Position numbers and translations under genes: made by a program. Shown piece by piece: positions 10,598 through 22,497 of a stretch of DNA of 64,000 nt; position 1 is the first letter of the stretch; the number at the start of each line of letters is the position of its first letter. The notes under the pieces were generated by a model, which saw only the letters and a list, made by a program, of their open reading frames with translations, did no database searches and was not told the DNA's origin. Source of the stretch: Styela clava (Eukaryota; Chordata; Ascidiacea; Stolidobranchia; Styelidae); NCBI RefSeq assembly GCF_964204865.1, contig NC_135261.1, positions 10,602,001 to 10,666,000 on the forward strand, in the 5' to 3' direction.

Positions 10598-12214
10598 GGA
10601 TTTCTTCCCTCTCTTCAAAATCCAAGTACCAGCTCCGTTAGGTTTTGATGTTACTTTAGTGAGCGCTTGTCTCGACCACAATGATTGAAATTGTCGAAGC
10701 GCAACAAATGTTTACCTCGAATCGCTATGCTGTAGTTATAACAGAAAGTTTATTTCATTTAAATCTTCTATCAATGTGCATTTAGTAAAAATGTAATTGT
10801 TAGTTAGTCTTTTTATTGTGAAGTACATTATTTTTCAACTAATAAGATACCACCTCGACATAGCTATTCACTTTATCAGTACGCATTGTTTATATAAATA
10901 TAACTTCAGGGTTGAAGATAGTTAGTCAATAGCTATTACATCCAATTGAACAACATTACTAAAAAAAAATAGAAGTTTTTCAACAACACTTTATTTTTAT
11001 TATTCACTCTTTGGTATACGCATACAATTGTTTTAACAGCAAAATGTACGACTTTTGAATCATAGATTGATTGACGTTCTCATGCTTGACAGCGTCAATC
11101 AATCAAAATAATTTTCTGATCATATAAGCATTAACAATGTATCTGGAATAGCCATAATGAATGGACACTGTAATATGAGTTATTCGGACATGAATTTTGC
11201 ACACGAAGAATATTTCACTCGTTGTCAGTGGTATTGGAGTTGGGAACTATCTTTTCACCTCCAAAATGATAAAGCGGAAATTAGTGTAGAATACTCCAAT
11301 TAATTTAAAAATGAATTTTATGTTCTGTTTATTTGCTGGCATTTAAACATATATATATATCTAACGCCAACGACAACCTCTAAATGAAAAGATAACGTTT
11401 GTATTAATATCGGGATCGACACAAAACAGAATTATACAGAACTCAACGACGTTCGTCGACAACACCAATAAAGTCGAAATATCCAGTTTCATAACGTTTC
11501 GTCATAGGTCTCAAAGTCGAAAATTTTATTTCCGAATTCGGAATTCTCAAAACATTCGAATCCTACTTGAACTATGTAAAGTTGAAAAGTACTAAATATT
11601 TTTAGTGTATTTCCATCATATTCAAGGCAAAAACACAAAATGTTGAAATAAATACCAATTTTGAATATTTATATATTTATAATCAAGAGCTGTCATATAT
11701 CACAAATAAACCATTTGTTTTTGACGAAGCACTCATATCCTTATGTTAGAACAAGCAGTTTATTTTGCATATTCGTATGCAAGTAAACCGTTGATGTTTC
11801 GATAGATTGATTGACGTTGTCATTCTCCGAGAATACTGAATCCCAAAAGAATATTTCAACTACTTACCTAGCATCTAGCGGACAGTTTCATATCGGGCGC
11901 CTTTAAATATATGGACTTTAAGATATTTTTTTTGCAATTCGAAACAAATTTCCAAACATCATCAATATTTCCCGGATTCTCCTCATGCATAAATATTTCT
12001 ATTTCTGAAAATATTCAATATGCTAATGTGCAGCTCGACTTTTGACTCGCTTCAAATATTGTTTGACAACGTCAATCAAACAAAAAATGTCATTGTTTAG
12101 ATAATAGATGCTCAAAAATTGTATGCGAAACAATGTTTGTGATTGCACCCTGGAAGAAGTGGATAATTGAGAATCGAAGGTCAGCCATCATCAGAATTTG
12201 TTAGAACTCGTCAG
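10598..12214. other. Non-coding end of unit 1
   Basis: 1.6 kb between the gene promoter and the next unit. It holds a perfect 12-base inverted repeat (GATTGATTGACG 11065-11076 and its complement 11093-11104), a 14-base palindrome TTCCGAATTCGGAA at 11530-11543, and the inverted-repeat element at 11805-12081. A 48-codon open frame at 11157-11303 is open in other units too, but its differences mostly change amino acids, so I do not call it a gene. Confidence 0.5.
11805..12081. mobile_element. MITE-like short element bounded by inverted repeats (unit 1)
   Basis: GATTGATTGACGTTGTCA (11805-11822) is matched in reverse complement by TGACAACGTCAATCAAAC (12064-12081), with one mismatch, around 241 bases with no coding potential. 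Equivalent pairs occur at 19862-20137 and 27927-28202 and in later units. The same GATTGATTGACG core also occurs as a close hairpin about 0.7 kb upstream. No clear target-site duplication, so the element status is tentative. Confidence 0.4.
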
Positions 12215-12605
12215 TTGTCAAATATCATATTAATTAAAAGGATATATCATGATATTAGTTCATGAAATGGTTTATTTTTACTGCCTAATAACCCGTAACC
12301 AAGACTGAAACAAGCAAATTAATTTCAGTGGAGACCCTAAAGCCGATGATCAATCTGTTGGGGTAGCTTTGCTCGTACTGGAGAGCCTTCTAATGGGTTA
12401 GAAAACTCTCTTGGAGATTTTCCTGACTGGTAACAGTATTCGTCACCATCAATGACGAAGCGGAAGTATCCTCGAAACAATTTTCAGGAGATGATTCATG
12501 ATTTTGATTAAGGTGAACTTAGGATGATTAATTTGCCAATAATTAAATTATGAATTGAAATACATATTTATAACTGAACGTATTTGCAATCGTAGAGGTA
12601 GAAAT

Positions 12606-13171
12606 TAATAACATACATATATTCGATTTAGCAAAAAAATAAATATGACCAACATGTCCTTATAATATCCTGGGCATCATTTTTTTTTATCGTCACTTTT
12701 CAATTCCCCAAGTTTTACGTTAACTTAAAATAACCAAATCGGTCTGACTTTAGCACATTGTACAGTTTTACTATCAACTGCCGAGCAGGATAATGGTGTT
12801 CAGCACAACACCATCGTCGGCAATATACTGTGTGAAGGCATGCATCTTTCAAAAATCCCATATTTTATTTCACCAAAGACCAAAATTTGATGGAAAATCC
12901 AATTTTTAAAAAATTAAGTTAAAATTTAAATTAATCTAAATTAAGAAATGAAGACCTAAAATTGAACATTTCATATGACATTGAATTATTTTGCACAAAT
13001 CCTGGAATAACATAATATACATATGTACGATTCATAACATGCATTAAGTGGCAAAACTGTTCTAATCATACAATATTAAATAGCTGATCCCACCTTTGGG
13101 GGTAGCCCACAGAATTTCTTTATTATTTCTCCTTTTTTAAGGGCTGATCCAAAGATGTCTAACTTGATTAT
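12606..13171. repeat. 566-bp insertion in the dead esterase intron
   Basis: The live intron 10 reads GGTAGAAAT then CCGTTCATG without a break. Units 2-7 carry about 570 bases between these words. I see no terminal repeats or coding potential. It contains the TA (12761-12762 here) used as pogo-element target in other units. Confidence 0.6.
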
Positions 13172-13429
13172 CCGTTCATTTTGTAGTTTACAGGTGGCAA
13201 GAGTTATAGCTTGCATATTTTAAAATCGTTTAAATCTTCTAAACCATTTCATGATTTTTTTACACGAAGTAACAACAAACCATGACTGGGAAAGTCTGCG
13301 AATCAAAGCTCCGGAAGGGTGAAATTGAGGGAAGGGTACGAGCAGGATATATGTGACTTGTGGGAAGGTATAGGATTCTGTATGGATTCAATACTGTTAC
13401 CGACAACAACAGATACCGTAGTTGATGTA

Positions 13430-13489
13430 GAACGGATCCACCGATTCACCGAACGGATTCGGACAGGCCGAACGGATTCACCGATTTTC
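13430..13489 (+). repeat. Small GAACGGATTC minisatellite in dead exon 11
   Basis: GAACGGATYC occurs three times in 60 bases, interleaved with CACCGATT. The live exon 11 has a single GAACGGATCCACCGATT at this point, so the segment expanded after duplication. It is shared by units 2-7. Confidence 0.6.
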
Positions 13490-14433
13490 ACAACGAGTAA
13501 TGCAAGATCAGACTCTCAACATTCATTTATTTTTATTTTTTCCTGCCTGCTTTCACTTTTATGGTTGAACTTGAATGTCCAGGAAGAATAACCTATTATA
13601 TTGATAACTGATAATAATACGTCTTTTGGCTTAAATATATTATTTAATTACCTCATTAATTAATTACCTTTTCTTTAATGTACTTTATTTCAGCTATCTG
13701 AGAATCACTCTACAATACATGAACTAACAACCTCTATTGACTTGAATAAAATACACGCAGTCAATACATCTTGCTATATGAAATCCTATTTCATAAATAT
13801 ATATACCAAATAGGCTATGATGGATGCTTACCTGCCCTTTCACCCCAATTAATTCATTTATATATTTTACCATATTTCCATGCATATTTTGAGGTTGTTT
13901 TTTCGAGTTGCGCCTAAAAGTGGTTTGCGTGTTTAAAACTATAATTTCACATGACATTTAACGGTATTAATTCCGAATGTCAACCCAGGTAGATCCAAAT
14001 TTTAACTTCGTTCCATGACTCCAATATTAGGAAATCGTTTGGGTTACTACTGTTTGATGAATAAAGTTGAATAAAATCCAGAAAAACACATTTAGTGTTA
14101 CAACAACGTACAATGTTTTTGAAATTTGTTCCGGAGAATACAAGCAAACGAACAGTAACCCCAACACCTGTTTTGCATAGTCGTTCCCGAAGTTGGCGAT
14201 TAATCATCAGTGGCTTTAAAAAACTATAATGACGTCATATTGGATATAACGCATTGAGCCAAATAAAAAAATAACGTTGTACTTAAGTTTTCAATTTGTA
14301 AACTGAATTTATTAAGATCGGATGCTCTTGATTCTTCTGATTATATTCTCCAAGTTTTTGTTACTCTAAGTTTAGGTAATGTTTCCTAATTATCAATAAA
14401 ATACCAGTCTTTCGAAACAGGAATGTACTAGAG

Positions 14434-15280
14434 CAGGCGTCAGCCTACGGCCCGCGGGCCAGATCCTGTCCGCGGAGTAAAATAATCCAGCACGCGATTC
14501 TTTACTGAATTATAGAAATCGGCTGTTTTGATGATTATATTCTTTACGTAACAGAATTTATTTTAAGTCACGTGTAGACTAATTTATACTATAACCTAAC
14601 AAGTAAATAAGTAGGCTACTCGTTTATTAATTATAATTAGACAAATGGCAACAAACCGCAGAATAGTTTATGCTAAGTGCAAAGGGGTCAATGGCGCAGA
14701 AAATATTTAAATGAATTTTATTGAGATGAAGAAATAAATTTATATTCCTTTTTAAGAAATGTATCTTTGCTTGATTTTTATAAAAAAGTAACTTCTTGAA
14801 AGAAAACCTTACCCCAATTTGAGTGACAAATCATGCGAATAACTTTCTATCGATGTTTGGAAGTACATATGTACGCGAACAATTATTTCAGAAAACGAAC
14901 ATTACAAAGAACAAGCTGAGAATTCGGATTAGTGATGCCCATTTATAAAATGTTTTTATCTTGGCTTCATTCAGTGTCCCATTCAGAAAACGTTTCCCAT
15001 TCAGTGACGTTGAAAACGTATTAAGCGGGTTGCAACAAAAAGTGTCACATTAAATGTCATTTGTAATTTTTCTTCTCAAGTAAAACGATTAAGTTGAGTT
15101 CACGAGTTGTCGCAGTCTTCGCACGCTGCTTAAATCCTAAAATGTCAACATCTGATCTGATCAAAAAATTGCGATTAATCGGCCATACCTTCGGTTTTTA
15201 ACTTTCTAAAAATATGTGACACCCAACAAGATTCGCAACCTTTAGTTTTGGTCCGCGAGCGACAAAAGGTTGCCGACATC
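14434..15280. mobile_element. hAT-like non-autonomous element (unit 2)
   Basis: The left end CAGGCGTCAGCCTACGG followed by CCCGCGGGCCAGATCC resembles the CAGGGGTC...GGCCCGCGGGCC termini common in animal hAT elements. The right end (TCCGCGAGCGACAAAAGG, TTGCCGACATC) is its imperfect inverted match. The 847-base body has no transposase frame. No exact 8-base target duplication is visible. Confidence 0.55.
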
Positions 15281-15830
15281 ATAAAGTTTTCTTATATGGT
15301 GCACAAATATCACCAGTATGTTATTAAGATATACTAATTGTGGAATTTGGCAATAATATGATTGTCCTGAGACATTCTTTTTAATATAATTCCATTTCTC
15401 ATTCAACATTTGTCATTTCTGAACCTAACAATTTGACCTGTATTTCCCATTTTGATTTCTTGTGCATCGCTCAGAGTTTCATCTCAAGTTATCAATTTTT
15501 AGAAGTACAATTTCAATGAGAAGTTTGAAAGTATCGGTTGTGCTATAATAGGGATTTGGGAAATGAATTTTCGGCACAACAGCTTTTTCTACTATTTGCA
15601 CCCTGGCGTTACCGGGTCGCAAATAAAGGAGGTTACAAGGAGTATGAAGCATGCATGTTGAAAAATAAAGCGCCTTGTGCTTTGCGAAGTATGTAACTGA
15701 TGTTATTGCGTGATACAATTTTACATGTAAATGTATAGAAATAGTGTTCAATCCACACGTACTTTCAAATCCCGGTCACCAAAGATGCCTCTAACCACAT
15801 TATAACACTTCTATTTGCATTTGCTTAGAA

Positions 15831-15836
15831 TTTATT
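15831..15836 (-). promoter_or_regulatory. Poly(A) signal, gene copy 2
   Basis: Minus-strand AATAAA 106 bases after the stop codon. Confidence 0.6.
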
Positions 15837-15941
15837 GTCAATATCAGCAGATGGCAAAGGCAATTGGCATAAATTCATCAGCCTAATCTAAAACTAAGAT
15901 ATTTCCATGGTCGTTTGTCGTTCGGTTGATGTCGGCGGTGT

Positions 15942-18589
15942 TTATATACATCTGACATATCTGAAGCATCCGTCATACTTGACAATGCGGTAGGATTTGT
16001 ACGTGCTGAAATAGGATTATGTTAAACAGGAAAAACTCTGATTCAATTCAATTACAAAACTAACTAAGACTTACCAGAATTGCTTGTAAGCAAAGCAATA
16101 AGAAGAAGACGTGGGCAACACGCATCGATAATTATAGGTGATCTTAAGTTCTCGAAGTTGCACACAGTATGTACATTTGAATCCACAAGCATAATGCTCC
16201 TTCAGATCACTGAGATGTTTCCCCCAGTCTTGTTCAATCTTGGTCACTATGTCGGTGTGTTCTTTCTTCGTTTTCTCTTCGTAGGCGTTGTACAATTTTT
16301 GAGCTTCGTTGCCGAGTGGTTTGCCCATATAAAATTCAAGCAGTTTCAAATACTGTTCCGTTCTGAGTTGGGCAATCTAAACATTTTTGCAAGAATTATA
16401 TAAATATAAATACATATTTTAAACAAAATGTCACGCTGTCAACCTTTTCCAATCTCTCTGTAATGCATTTCAGTCTTCTTTCAAACCGTTCCGATAAGCA
16501 CTTTACATAGCTTTCGATCTTTGTCTTTCTGGTAGATAGGCATGTTGCATATTGTGCAACATATTTGGCAATTCGCTCATTGAGCCTTTGCTCGTGGCAA
16601 CCAATCATGTCAGTGTATGCCTTGGAAGCGCGAGAAAGGCGCTCCCCAAGCTTTTTTTCATACTCTGCAATCGCTTTTTTCTTTTGTTCGTCCAATGATT
16701 TCTGATATTCTTCTAGGGAAGTCAAGTTATCTGCTGTGATGCAATTGTTTCTGGAAATATAAAGAGCAACTGAGCCAAATGACATCTTATGATATACTTA
16801 TTCACCGTGACACTTACTGTACTAAGTAATTTGCTTTATAATACGTTATCAAACATTTGTGTCTCTCATCAACAATCTTTTTGAAAGACTCCAATGCCTT
16901 CTGATTAGTTATTTTTGCTTGCGCATACCAATCATCATATGTTTTCTTCATGGATTCAATTATTGTCTTAGCTTTATTATCAAGGTCTTCTTTGAATTTT
17001 TGTTCGGTGATATTAACTTCATCTTAAGTGTAATAAAAACATTAAATTCAGTGAAACATAAAGACAATTGAGCAAACGTTTTAGGACTTGCACTAACCGG
17101 TTACACATTTTTTCAGCTCCTTGTATTTGATTGTCCTGTATTGAAATTTGTAGGTCAAGAAACGGAAGCAACTTCTTTGGGTAGTAATTTTGTACGTCCA
17201 CCATTTCCCGATACTTCGACTATAAAGAAAAAACCAAGAGTAGAATTATATTGATATATACTATTTACCTGCCATTTATTTATAATTACCAATTGGTGTA
17301 AAATTGACTTCTGCCAAAACAGAGAGTTCCGCCGTATGCGCACTGATAAGCGCATGCGTAGCTTTTTACAAGTTCTCCGATAGCTGCAGTTAGCTTCGCG
17401 GTGTATTCGTCCAACTGTGTTTGATATGATAAAGTTTCTTTAGTTTTGAAAGCCTCCAAAACTGCATTAACGTCTGCTCCGTTCCAATCCTCAGAACCTA
17501 AATGTAAAGTTCCATTATGAATAAAAGTATGTGCAAAATTCGAAAGAATAGAAAAAACTTACAATGGGCTCTGTATATGAGTTTTTGGAACACTTCAGAT
17601 CTTTGTTTTACGATGGCTTCCATGACACATTTATATTTTGTCTCGTACTCTGTCACGCGCTTTTCGAGAGCTTTTTTGTATTCTTCTATTTTAGCTAAAC
17701 GAGTGGTGAAGCATGTAACAGACCTGAAATAAGAAAGGTTCGAATTTTAGTTCTCTTGTAAACGGACTTTTAAACTTACAGTAACTCACCTCTCGACAAG
17801 TTTTTCGTGATATTCCAGCACACAAGCGTATCTTTTCTTCATGTCATCGTTATAATTTTTTTTTGCTTCTTCCAACAATGAATCTAGTTTTGTATTATAA
17901 TTTTCAATAGCCTTCTTGTTGGTCTCCTTCATTTCTTCTGACTCTTCCTGCAATCCCGTAATTCTAAAAATTCACGATGTTAGTAATTTGAGTAGGAAAA
18001 GAATACGTAAGAAAGAATTGTAAGAAGAAATACAAACTTCAAATACTGCTTTGTATATTCCTCGATAGCGTCTTCGTGCTTTGTCTTTGCCTCGGTATTT
18101 TGATTTGTTGCAGTTTCAACCCAATCTTCATATTTTTGTTGCATATCAAGATATATTTTATCGGCCACTTCTTTCAATTGTTTTTTAACTTCAGTTTCAA
18201 AAACGGCGACCGTCATCTCTATAATACAAAAAATCATGCCTCAAAATGTGTGTTTCTCAAATTATTCAGAAAAACATACAATTCAGAATTACCTTCGAAT
18301 CCATCCTCTGTGCATTTCTCTCCTGGATAGCTCTTCAGAACATTAGAGTAATATTTCGTTGTGAACCAAGCAGGACAGTAGTAGCTTCGGAAACTGTAGC
18401 ATCCGTAATTGATTCGGTAAAATTGTCCGACATTGTAAGTAACATATCCACAATGACTCGGTTGGTATAGAGCGGCATTGGCAACCTGTAAACAATATAA
18501 TTTAGGCAAAATTGATAAAAAGAAACGAAGGGCACTATTTATCAAATACTTACGGCCAAACAGCCTAGAAGTAACAATAAAATCTTCAT
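15942..18589 (-). CDS. Array gene copy 2: secreted Cys-rich/coiled-coil protein, 11 exons, intact
   Basis: Same 11-exon structure as copy 1 (exon 1 18589-18554, last exon 16005-15942), 650 residues, no stops. Order: signal peptide 1-16; Cys/Tyr-rich head 17-76 (RINYGCYSFRSYYC); charged helical stalk about 77-295; second Cys block about 296-357 (YACAYQCAYGG, RSCFRFLTYK); second stalk 358-595; final Cys block 596-650 (HYACGFKCTYC, YDGCFRYVRC). Stalks are rich in Glu/Lys with Tyr and regular Leu/Ile, so coiled coil is likely; cysteines inside them could cross-link chains. It has the best exon 4 donor of all copies (GTGAGT). Private residues in exon 4 (KKRYACVLEYHEK). I know no family with this layout; an extracellular structural or adhesive role is inference. 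Confidence 0.8.
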
Positions 18590-18646
18590 GATCGTCTTTA
18601 TTCAGGTTGTTGAACAACGACTTGTCGAATCCCTGTTGTGCGCTTG

Positions 18647-18653
18647 TATATAT
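18647..18653 (-). promoter_or_regulatory. TATA box, gene copy 2
   Basis: ATATATA on the minus strand, 58 bases before the ATG, same position as in every copy. Confidence 0.6.
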
Positions 18654-19861
18654 GGGATTTTCTTCCCTCTCTTCAAAATCCAAGTACCAGCTCCTTTATG
18701 TTTTAATGTTACTTTAGTGAGCTCTTATCTCGACCACAATGATTGAAATTGTCAGAAGCGCAACAAATGTTTACCTCGAATCGCTATGCCGTAGTTATAA
18801 CAGAAAGTTCAGTTTATTTCATTTAAATCTTCCATCATTGTGCATTTAGTAAAAAGGTAATTGTTAATTAATCTTTTTATTGTGAAGTACATTATTTTTC
18901 AACTAACAAGATACCACTTCGACATAGCTATTCACTTCATAAGTACGCATTGTTTATATAAATATAACTTCAGGGTTGAAGATAGTTAGTCAATAGCTAT
19001 TACATCCAATTGAACAGCATTACTAAAAAAATAGAAGTTTTTCAACAACACTTTATTTTTATTATTCACTCTTTGGTATACGCATACAATTGTTTTAACA
19101 GCAAAATGTACGACTTTTGAATCATAGATTTATTGACGTTCTCATGCTTGACAGCGTCAATCAATCAGAAAAAATTCCTGATCATATAAGCATTAACAAT
19201 GTATTTGGAATAGCCATAATGAATGGACACTGTAATATGAGTTATTCGGACATGGATTGTGCACACGAAGAATATTTCACTCGTTGTCAGTGGTATTGGA
19301 GTTGGGAATTATCTTTTCACCTCCAAAATGATAAATCGGAAATTGGTGTAGAATACTCCAATTAATTTAAAAATGAATTTTATGTTCTGTTTAATTGCTG
19401 GCATTTAAACATATATATATCTAACGCCAACGACAACCTCTAAATGAAAAGATAACGATTGTATTAATATCGGGATCGACTCAAAACAGGATTATACAGA
19501 ACTCGACGACGTTCGTCGACAACACCAATAAAGTCGAAATATCCAGTTTCATAACGTTTCGTCATAGGTCTCAAAGTCGAAAATTTTATTTCCGAATTCG
19601 GAATTCTCAAAACATTCGAATCCTACTTCAATATGATAAAGTTGGAAAGTACTAAATTTTTTTAGTGTATTTCCATCATATTCAAAGCAAAAACACAAAA
19701 TGTTGAGTTATAAATTATATTTTTAATCAAGAGCTGTCATATCCGTATAAATAATATCACAAATAAACCATTTGTTTTTGACGAAGCACTTATATCCTTA
19801 TGTTAGAACAAGCAGTATATTTTGCATATTCGTATGCAAGTAAAACGTTGATGTTTCGATA

Positions 19862-20137
19862 GATTGATTGACGTTGTCATTCTCCGAGAATACTGAATCC
19901 CAAAAGAATATTTCAACTACTTACCTAGCATCTAGTGGACAGTCTCATATCGGGCGCCTTTAAATATATGGACTTCAAGATATTTTTTTGTAATTCGAAA
20001 CAAATTTCCAAACATCATCAATATTTCCCGGATTCTCCTCATGCATAAATATTTCTATTTCTGAAAATATTCAATATGCTAATGTGCAGCTCGACTTTTG
20101 ACGCGCGTCAAATATTGTTTGACAACGTCAATCAAAC
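19862..20137. mobile_element. MITE-like inverted-repeat element (unit 2)
   Basis: Same 18-base arms as in unit 1. Inside it, next to the right arm, units 2-7 carry the perfect palindrome TTTGACGCGCGTCAAA (20097-20112), which is broken in unit 1 (TTTGACTCGCTTCAAA). Confidence 0.4.
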
Positions 20138-20384
20138 AAAACATGTCATTGTTTAGATAATAGATGCTCAAAAATTGTAAGCAAAACAATGTTTGTGATT
20201 ACACCCTGTAGGAAGTGGATAATTGAGAACCGAAGATCAGCCATCATCAGAATTTGTTAAAACTCGTCAGTTGTCAAATATCATATTAATTAAAAGGCTA
20301 TATCATGATATTAGTTCATGAAATGGTTTATTTTTACTGCCTAATAACCGGTAACCAAGACTGAAACAAGCAAATTAAATTCAG

Positions 20385-21639
20385 AGGAAACCCTACAGAC
20401 GACGATCAATCTGTTGGGGTAGCTTTGCTCGTACTGGAGAGCCTGCTGATGGGTTAGAAAACTCTCTTGGAGATTTTCCTGACTGGTAACAGTATTCGTC
20501 ACCATCTATGACAAAGCGGTATCTCGAAAGTATCCTCGAAACAATTTTCAGGGGATGAATCAGAATTTTGATTAAGGTGAACTTATGATGAATAATTTGC
20601 CAATAATTAAATCATGAATTGAAATACATATTTATAACTGAACGTATTTGCAATCGTAGAGGTAGAAATTAATAACATACATATATTCAATTTAGAAAAA
20701 AAAAGGTTATGACCAACATGTCCTCATAATATCCTGAGCATCATTTTTTTTATCGTCACTTTTCAATTCCCCAAGTTTTACGTTAACTTAAAATAACCAA
20801 ATCGGTCTGACTTTAGCACATTGTACAGTTATACTATCAACTGCCGAGCAGGATAATGGTGTTCAGCACAACACCATCGTCGGCAATATATTGTGTGCAG
20901 GCATGCATCTTTCAAAAATCCCATATTTTATTTCACCAAAGACCAAAATTTGATGAAAAATCCGATTTGTTAAAAAATCATCTAAATTAAGAAATGAAGA
21001 CCTAAAATTGAACATTTCATATGGCATTGAATTATTTCGCACAAATCCTGGAATAACATAATATAAATATGTACGATTCATAACATGCATTAAGTGGGAA
21101 AACTGTTCTAATCATAAAATATTAAATAGCTGATCCCACCTTTGGGGGTAGCCCACAGAATTTCTTTATTATTTCTCCTTTTTTTTTTGGGCTGATCCAA
21201 AGATGTCTATCTTGATTATCCGTTCATGTTGTAGTTTACAGGTGGCAAGAGTTATAGCTTGCATATTCTAAAATCGTTTAAATCTTCTGAACCATTTCAT
21301 GATTTTTTTACACGAAGTAACAACAAACCATGACTGGGAAAGTCTGCGAATCAAAGCTCCGGAAGGGTGAAATTGAGGGAAGGGTACGAGCAGGATATAT
21401 GTGACTTGTGGGAAGGTATAGGATTCTGTATGGATTCAATACTGTTACCGACAACAACAGATACCGTAGTTGATGTAGAACGGATCCACCGATTCACCGA
21501 ACGGATTCGGACAGGCCGAACGGATTCACCGATTTTCACAACGAGTAATGCAAGATCAGACTCTCAACATTCATTTATTTTTATTTTTTCCTGCCTGCTT
21601 TCACTTTTATGGTTGAACTTGAATGTCCAGGAAGAATAA
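20385..21639 (+). pseudogene. Dead esterase exons 10-11 (unit 3)
   Basis: Shares the unit 2 lesions: the 22-base loss and TGGTAACAG in exon 10, the extra A with in-frame TGA in exon 11, and the minisatellite expansion. In addition, exon 10 carries a short insertion (GCGGTATCTCGAAAGTATCC) seen in units 3-7, not unit 2. Confidence 0.85.
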
Positions 21640-22497
21640 CCTATTATATTGATAACTGATAATAATACGTCTTTTGGCTTAAATATATTATTTAATTACC
21701 TCATTAATTAATTACCTTTTCTTTAATGTACTTTATTTCAGCTATCTGAGAATCACTCTACAATACATGAACTAACAACCTCTATTGACTTGAATAAAAT
21801 ACACGCAGTCAATACATCTTGCTATATGAAATCCTATTTCATAAATATATATACCAAATAGGCAATGATGGATGCTTACCTGCCCTTTCACCCCAATTAA
21901 TTCATTTATATATTTTACTATATTTCCATGCATATTTTGAGGTTGTTTTTTCGAGTTGCGCCTAAAAGTGGTTTGCGTGTTTAAAACTATAATTTCACAT
22001 GACATTTAACGGTATTAATTCCGAATGTTAACCCAGGTAGATCCAAATTTTAACTTCGTTCCATGACTCCAATATTAGGAAATCGTTGCGTCTTCAAAAA
22101 GTTTGGGTTACTACTGTTTGATGAATAAAGTTGAATAAAATCCAGAAAAACATATTTAGTGTTACAACAACGTACAATGTTTTTGAAATTTGTTCCGGAG
22201 AATACAAGCAAACGAACAGTAACCCCAACACCTGTTTTGCATAGTCATTCCCGAAGTTGGCGATTAATCATCAGTGGCTTTAAAAAACTATAATGACGTC
22301 ATATTGGATATAACGCATTGAGCCAAATAAAAAAATAACGTTGTACTTAAGTTTTCAATTTGTAAACTGAATTTATTAAAATCGGATGCCCTTGATTCTT
22401 CTTATTATATTCTCCAAGTTTTTGTTACTCTAAGTTTAGGTAATGTTTCCTAATTATCAATAAAATACCAGTCTTTCGAAACAGGAATGTACTAGAG

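Larger units (their letters stand above)
5926..12214. repeat. Array unit 1 (edge unit, 6.3 kb)
   Basis: This is the first unit of the tandem array. It begins in intron 9 of the live esterase gene, where similarity to later units starts (TTGTCAAATATCATATTAAT). Its exons 10-11 are the functional originals of the dead copies downstream. Layout: esterase 3' end, truncated hAT-like element (6897-7245), non-coding 7246-7750, minus-strand gene copy 1 (7869-10532), then 10.6-12.2 kb of non-coding DNA with short inverted repeats. Against units 2-7 it lacks about 566 bases in the exon 10/11 intron and about 1.16 kb after position 6896, and it has many point differences. It is the most diverged unit. 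Confidence 0.85.
12329..13591 (+). pseudogene. Dead esterase exons 10-11 with intron (unit 2)
   Basis: Copy of the intact gene's exons 10 (here 12329-12512) and 11 (13270-13591), intron retained, so it arose by DNA duplication and not by reverse transcription. Exon 10 has lost about 22 bases (ENQFSTYW region), has DWP changed to DW-stop (TAA), and ends in TAA where the live gene has Lys. Exon 11 has one extra A at CCGGAAGGG, which puts TGA in frame; the remaining frame is open to VQEE. There is no promoter or 5' exons. Confidence 0.85.
12215..20270. repeat. Array unit 2 (8.06 kb)
   Basis: Starts at TTGTCAAATATC, copied from esterase intron 9. Layout: dead esterase exons 10-11 (12329-13591) with a 566-base insertion in their intron, non-coding 13592-14433, hAT-like element 14434-15280, non-coding 15281-15830, gene copy 2 (15942-18589), promoter, then non-coding 18654-20270 with the inverted-repeat element at 19862-20137 and a 16-base palindrome at 20097-20112. 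Units 3, 6 and 7 have the same plan. Confidence 0.9.

Noticed and set aside
11157-11303. 48-codon open frame open in units 1-6 (for example 19219-19365)
   Set aside because: It has no partner exons or promoter context, and unit 1 against unit 2 shows four amino-acid changes against one silent change. It is open simply because the units are near-identical.
13319-13591. 90-residue open frame with a hydrophobic end as a live small membrane protein
   Set aside because: It is the frameshifted remnant of esterase exon 11, lacks an ATG start, and has no promoter.
16080-16403. Plus-strand 107-residue open frame in each unit
   Set aside because: It is antisense to exon 10 of the minus-strand gene, whose frame, splice sites and cysteine pattern explain the conservation.
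17019-17204. Minus-strand open frame over exon 7 (MVDVQNYYPKK...)
   Set aside because: Wrong frame. Exon 7 in the spliced frame (CRSIGKWWTYK...) continues the Cys-rich block and matches intron phases.
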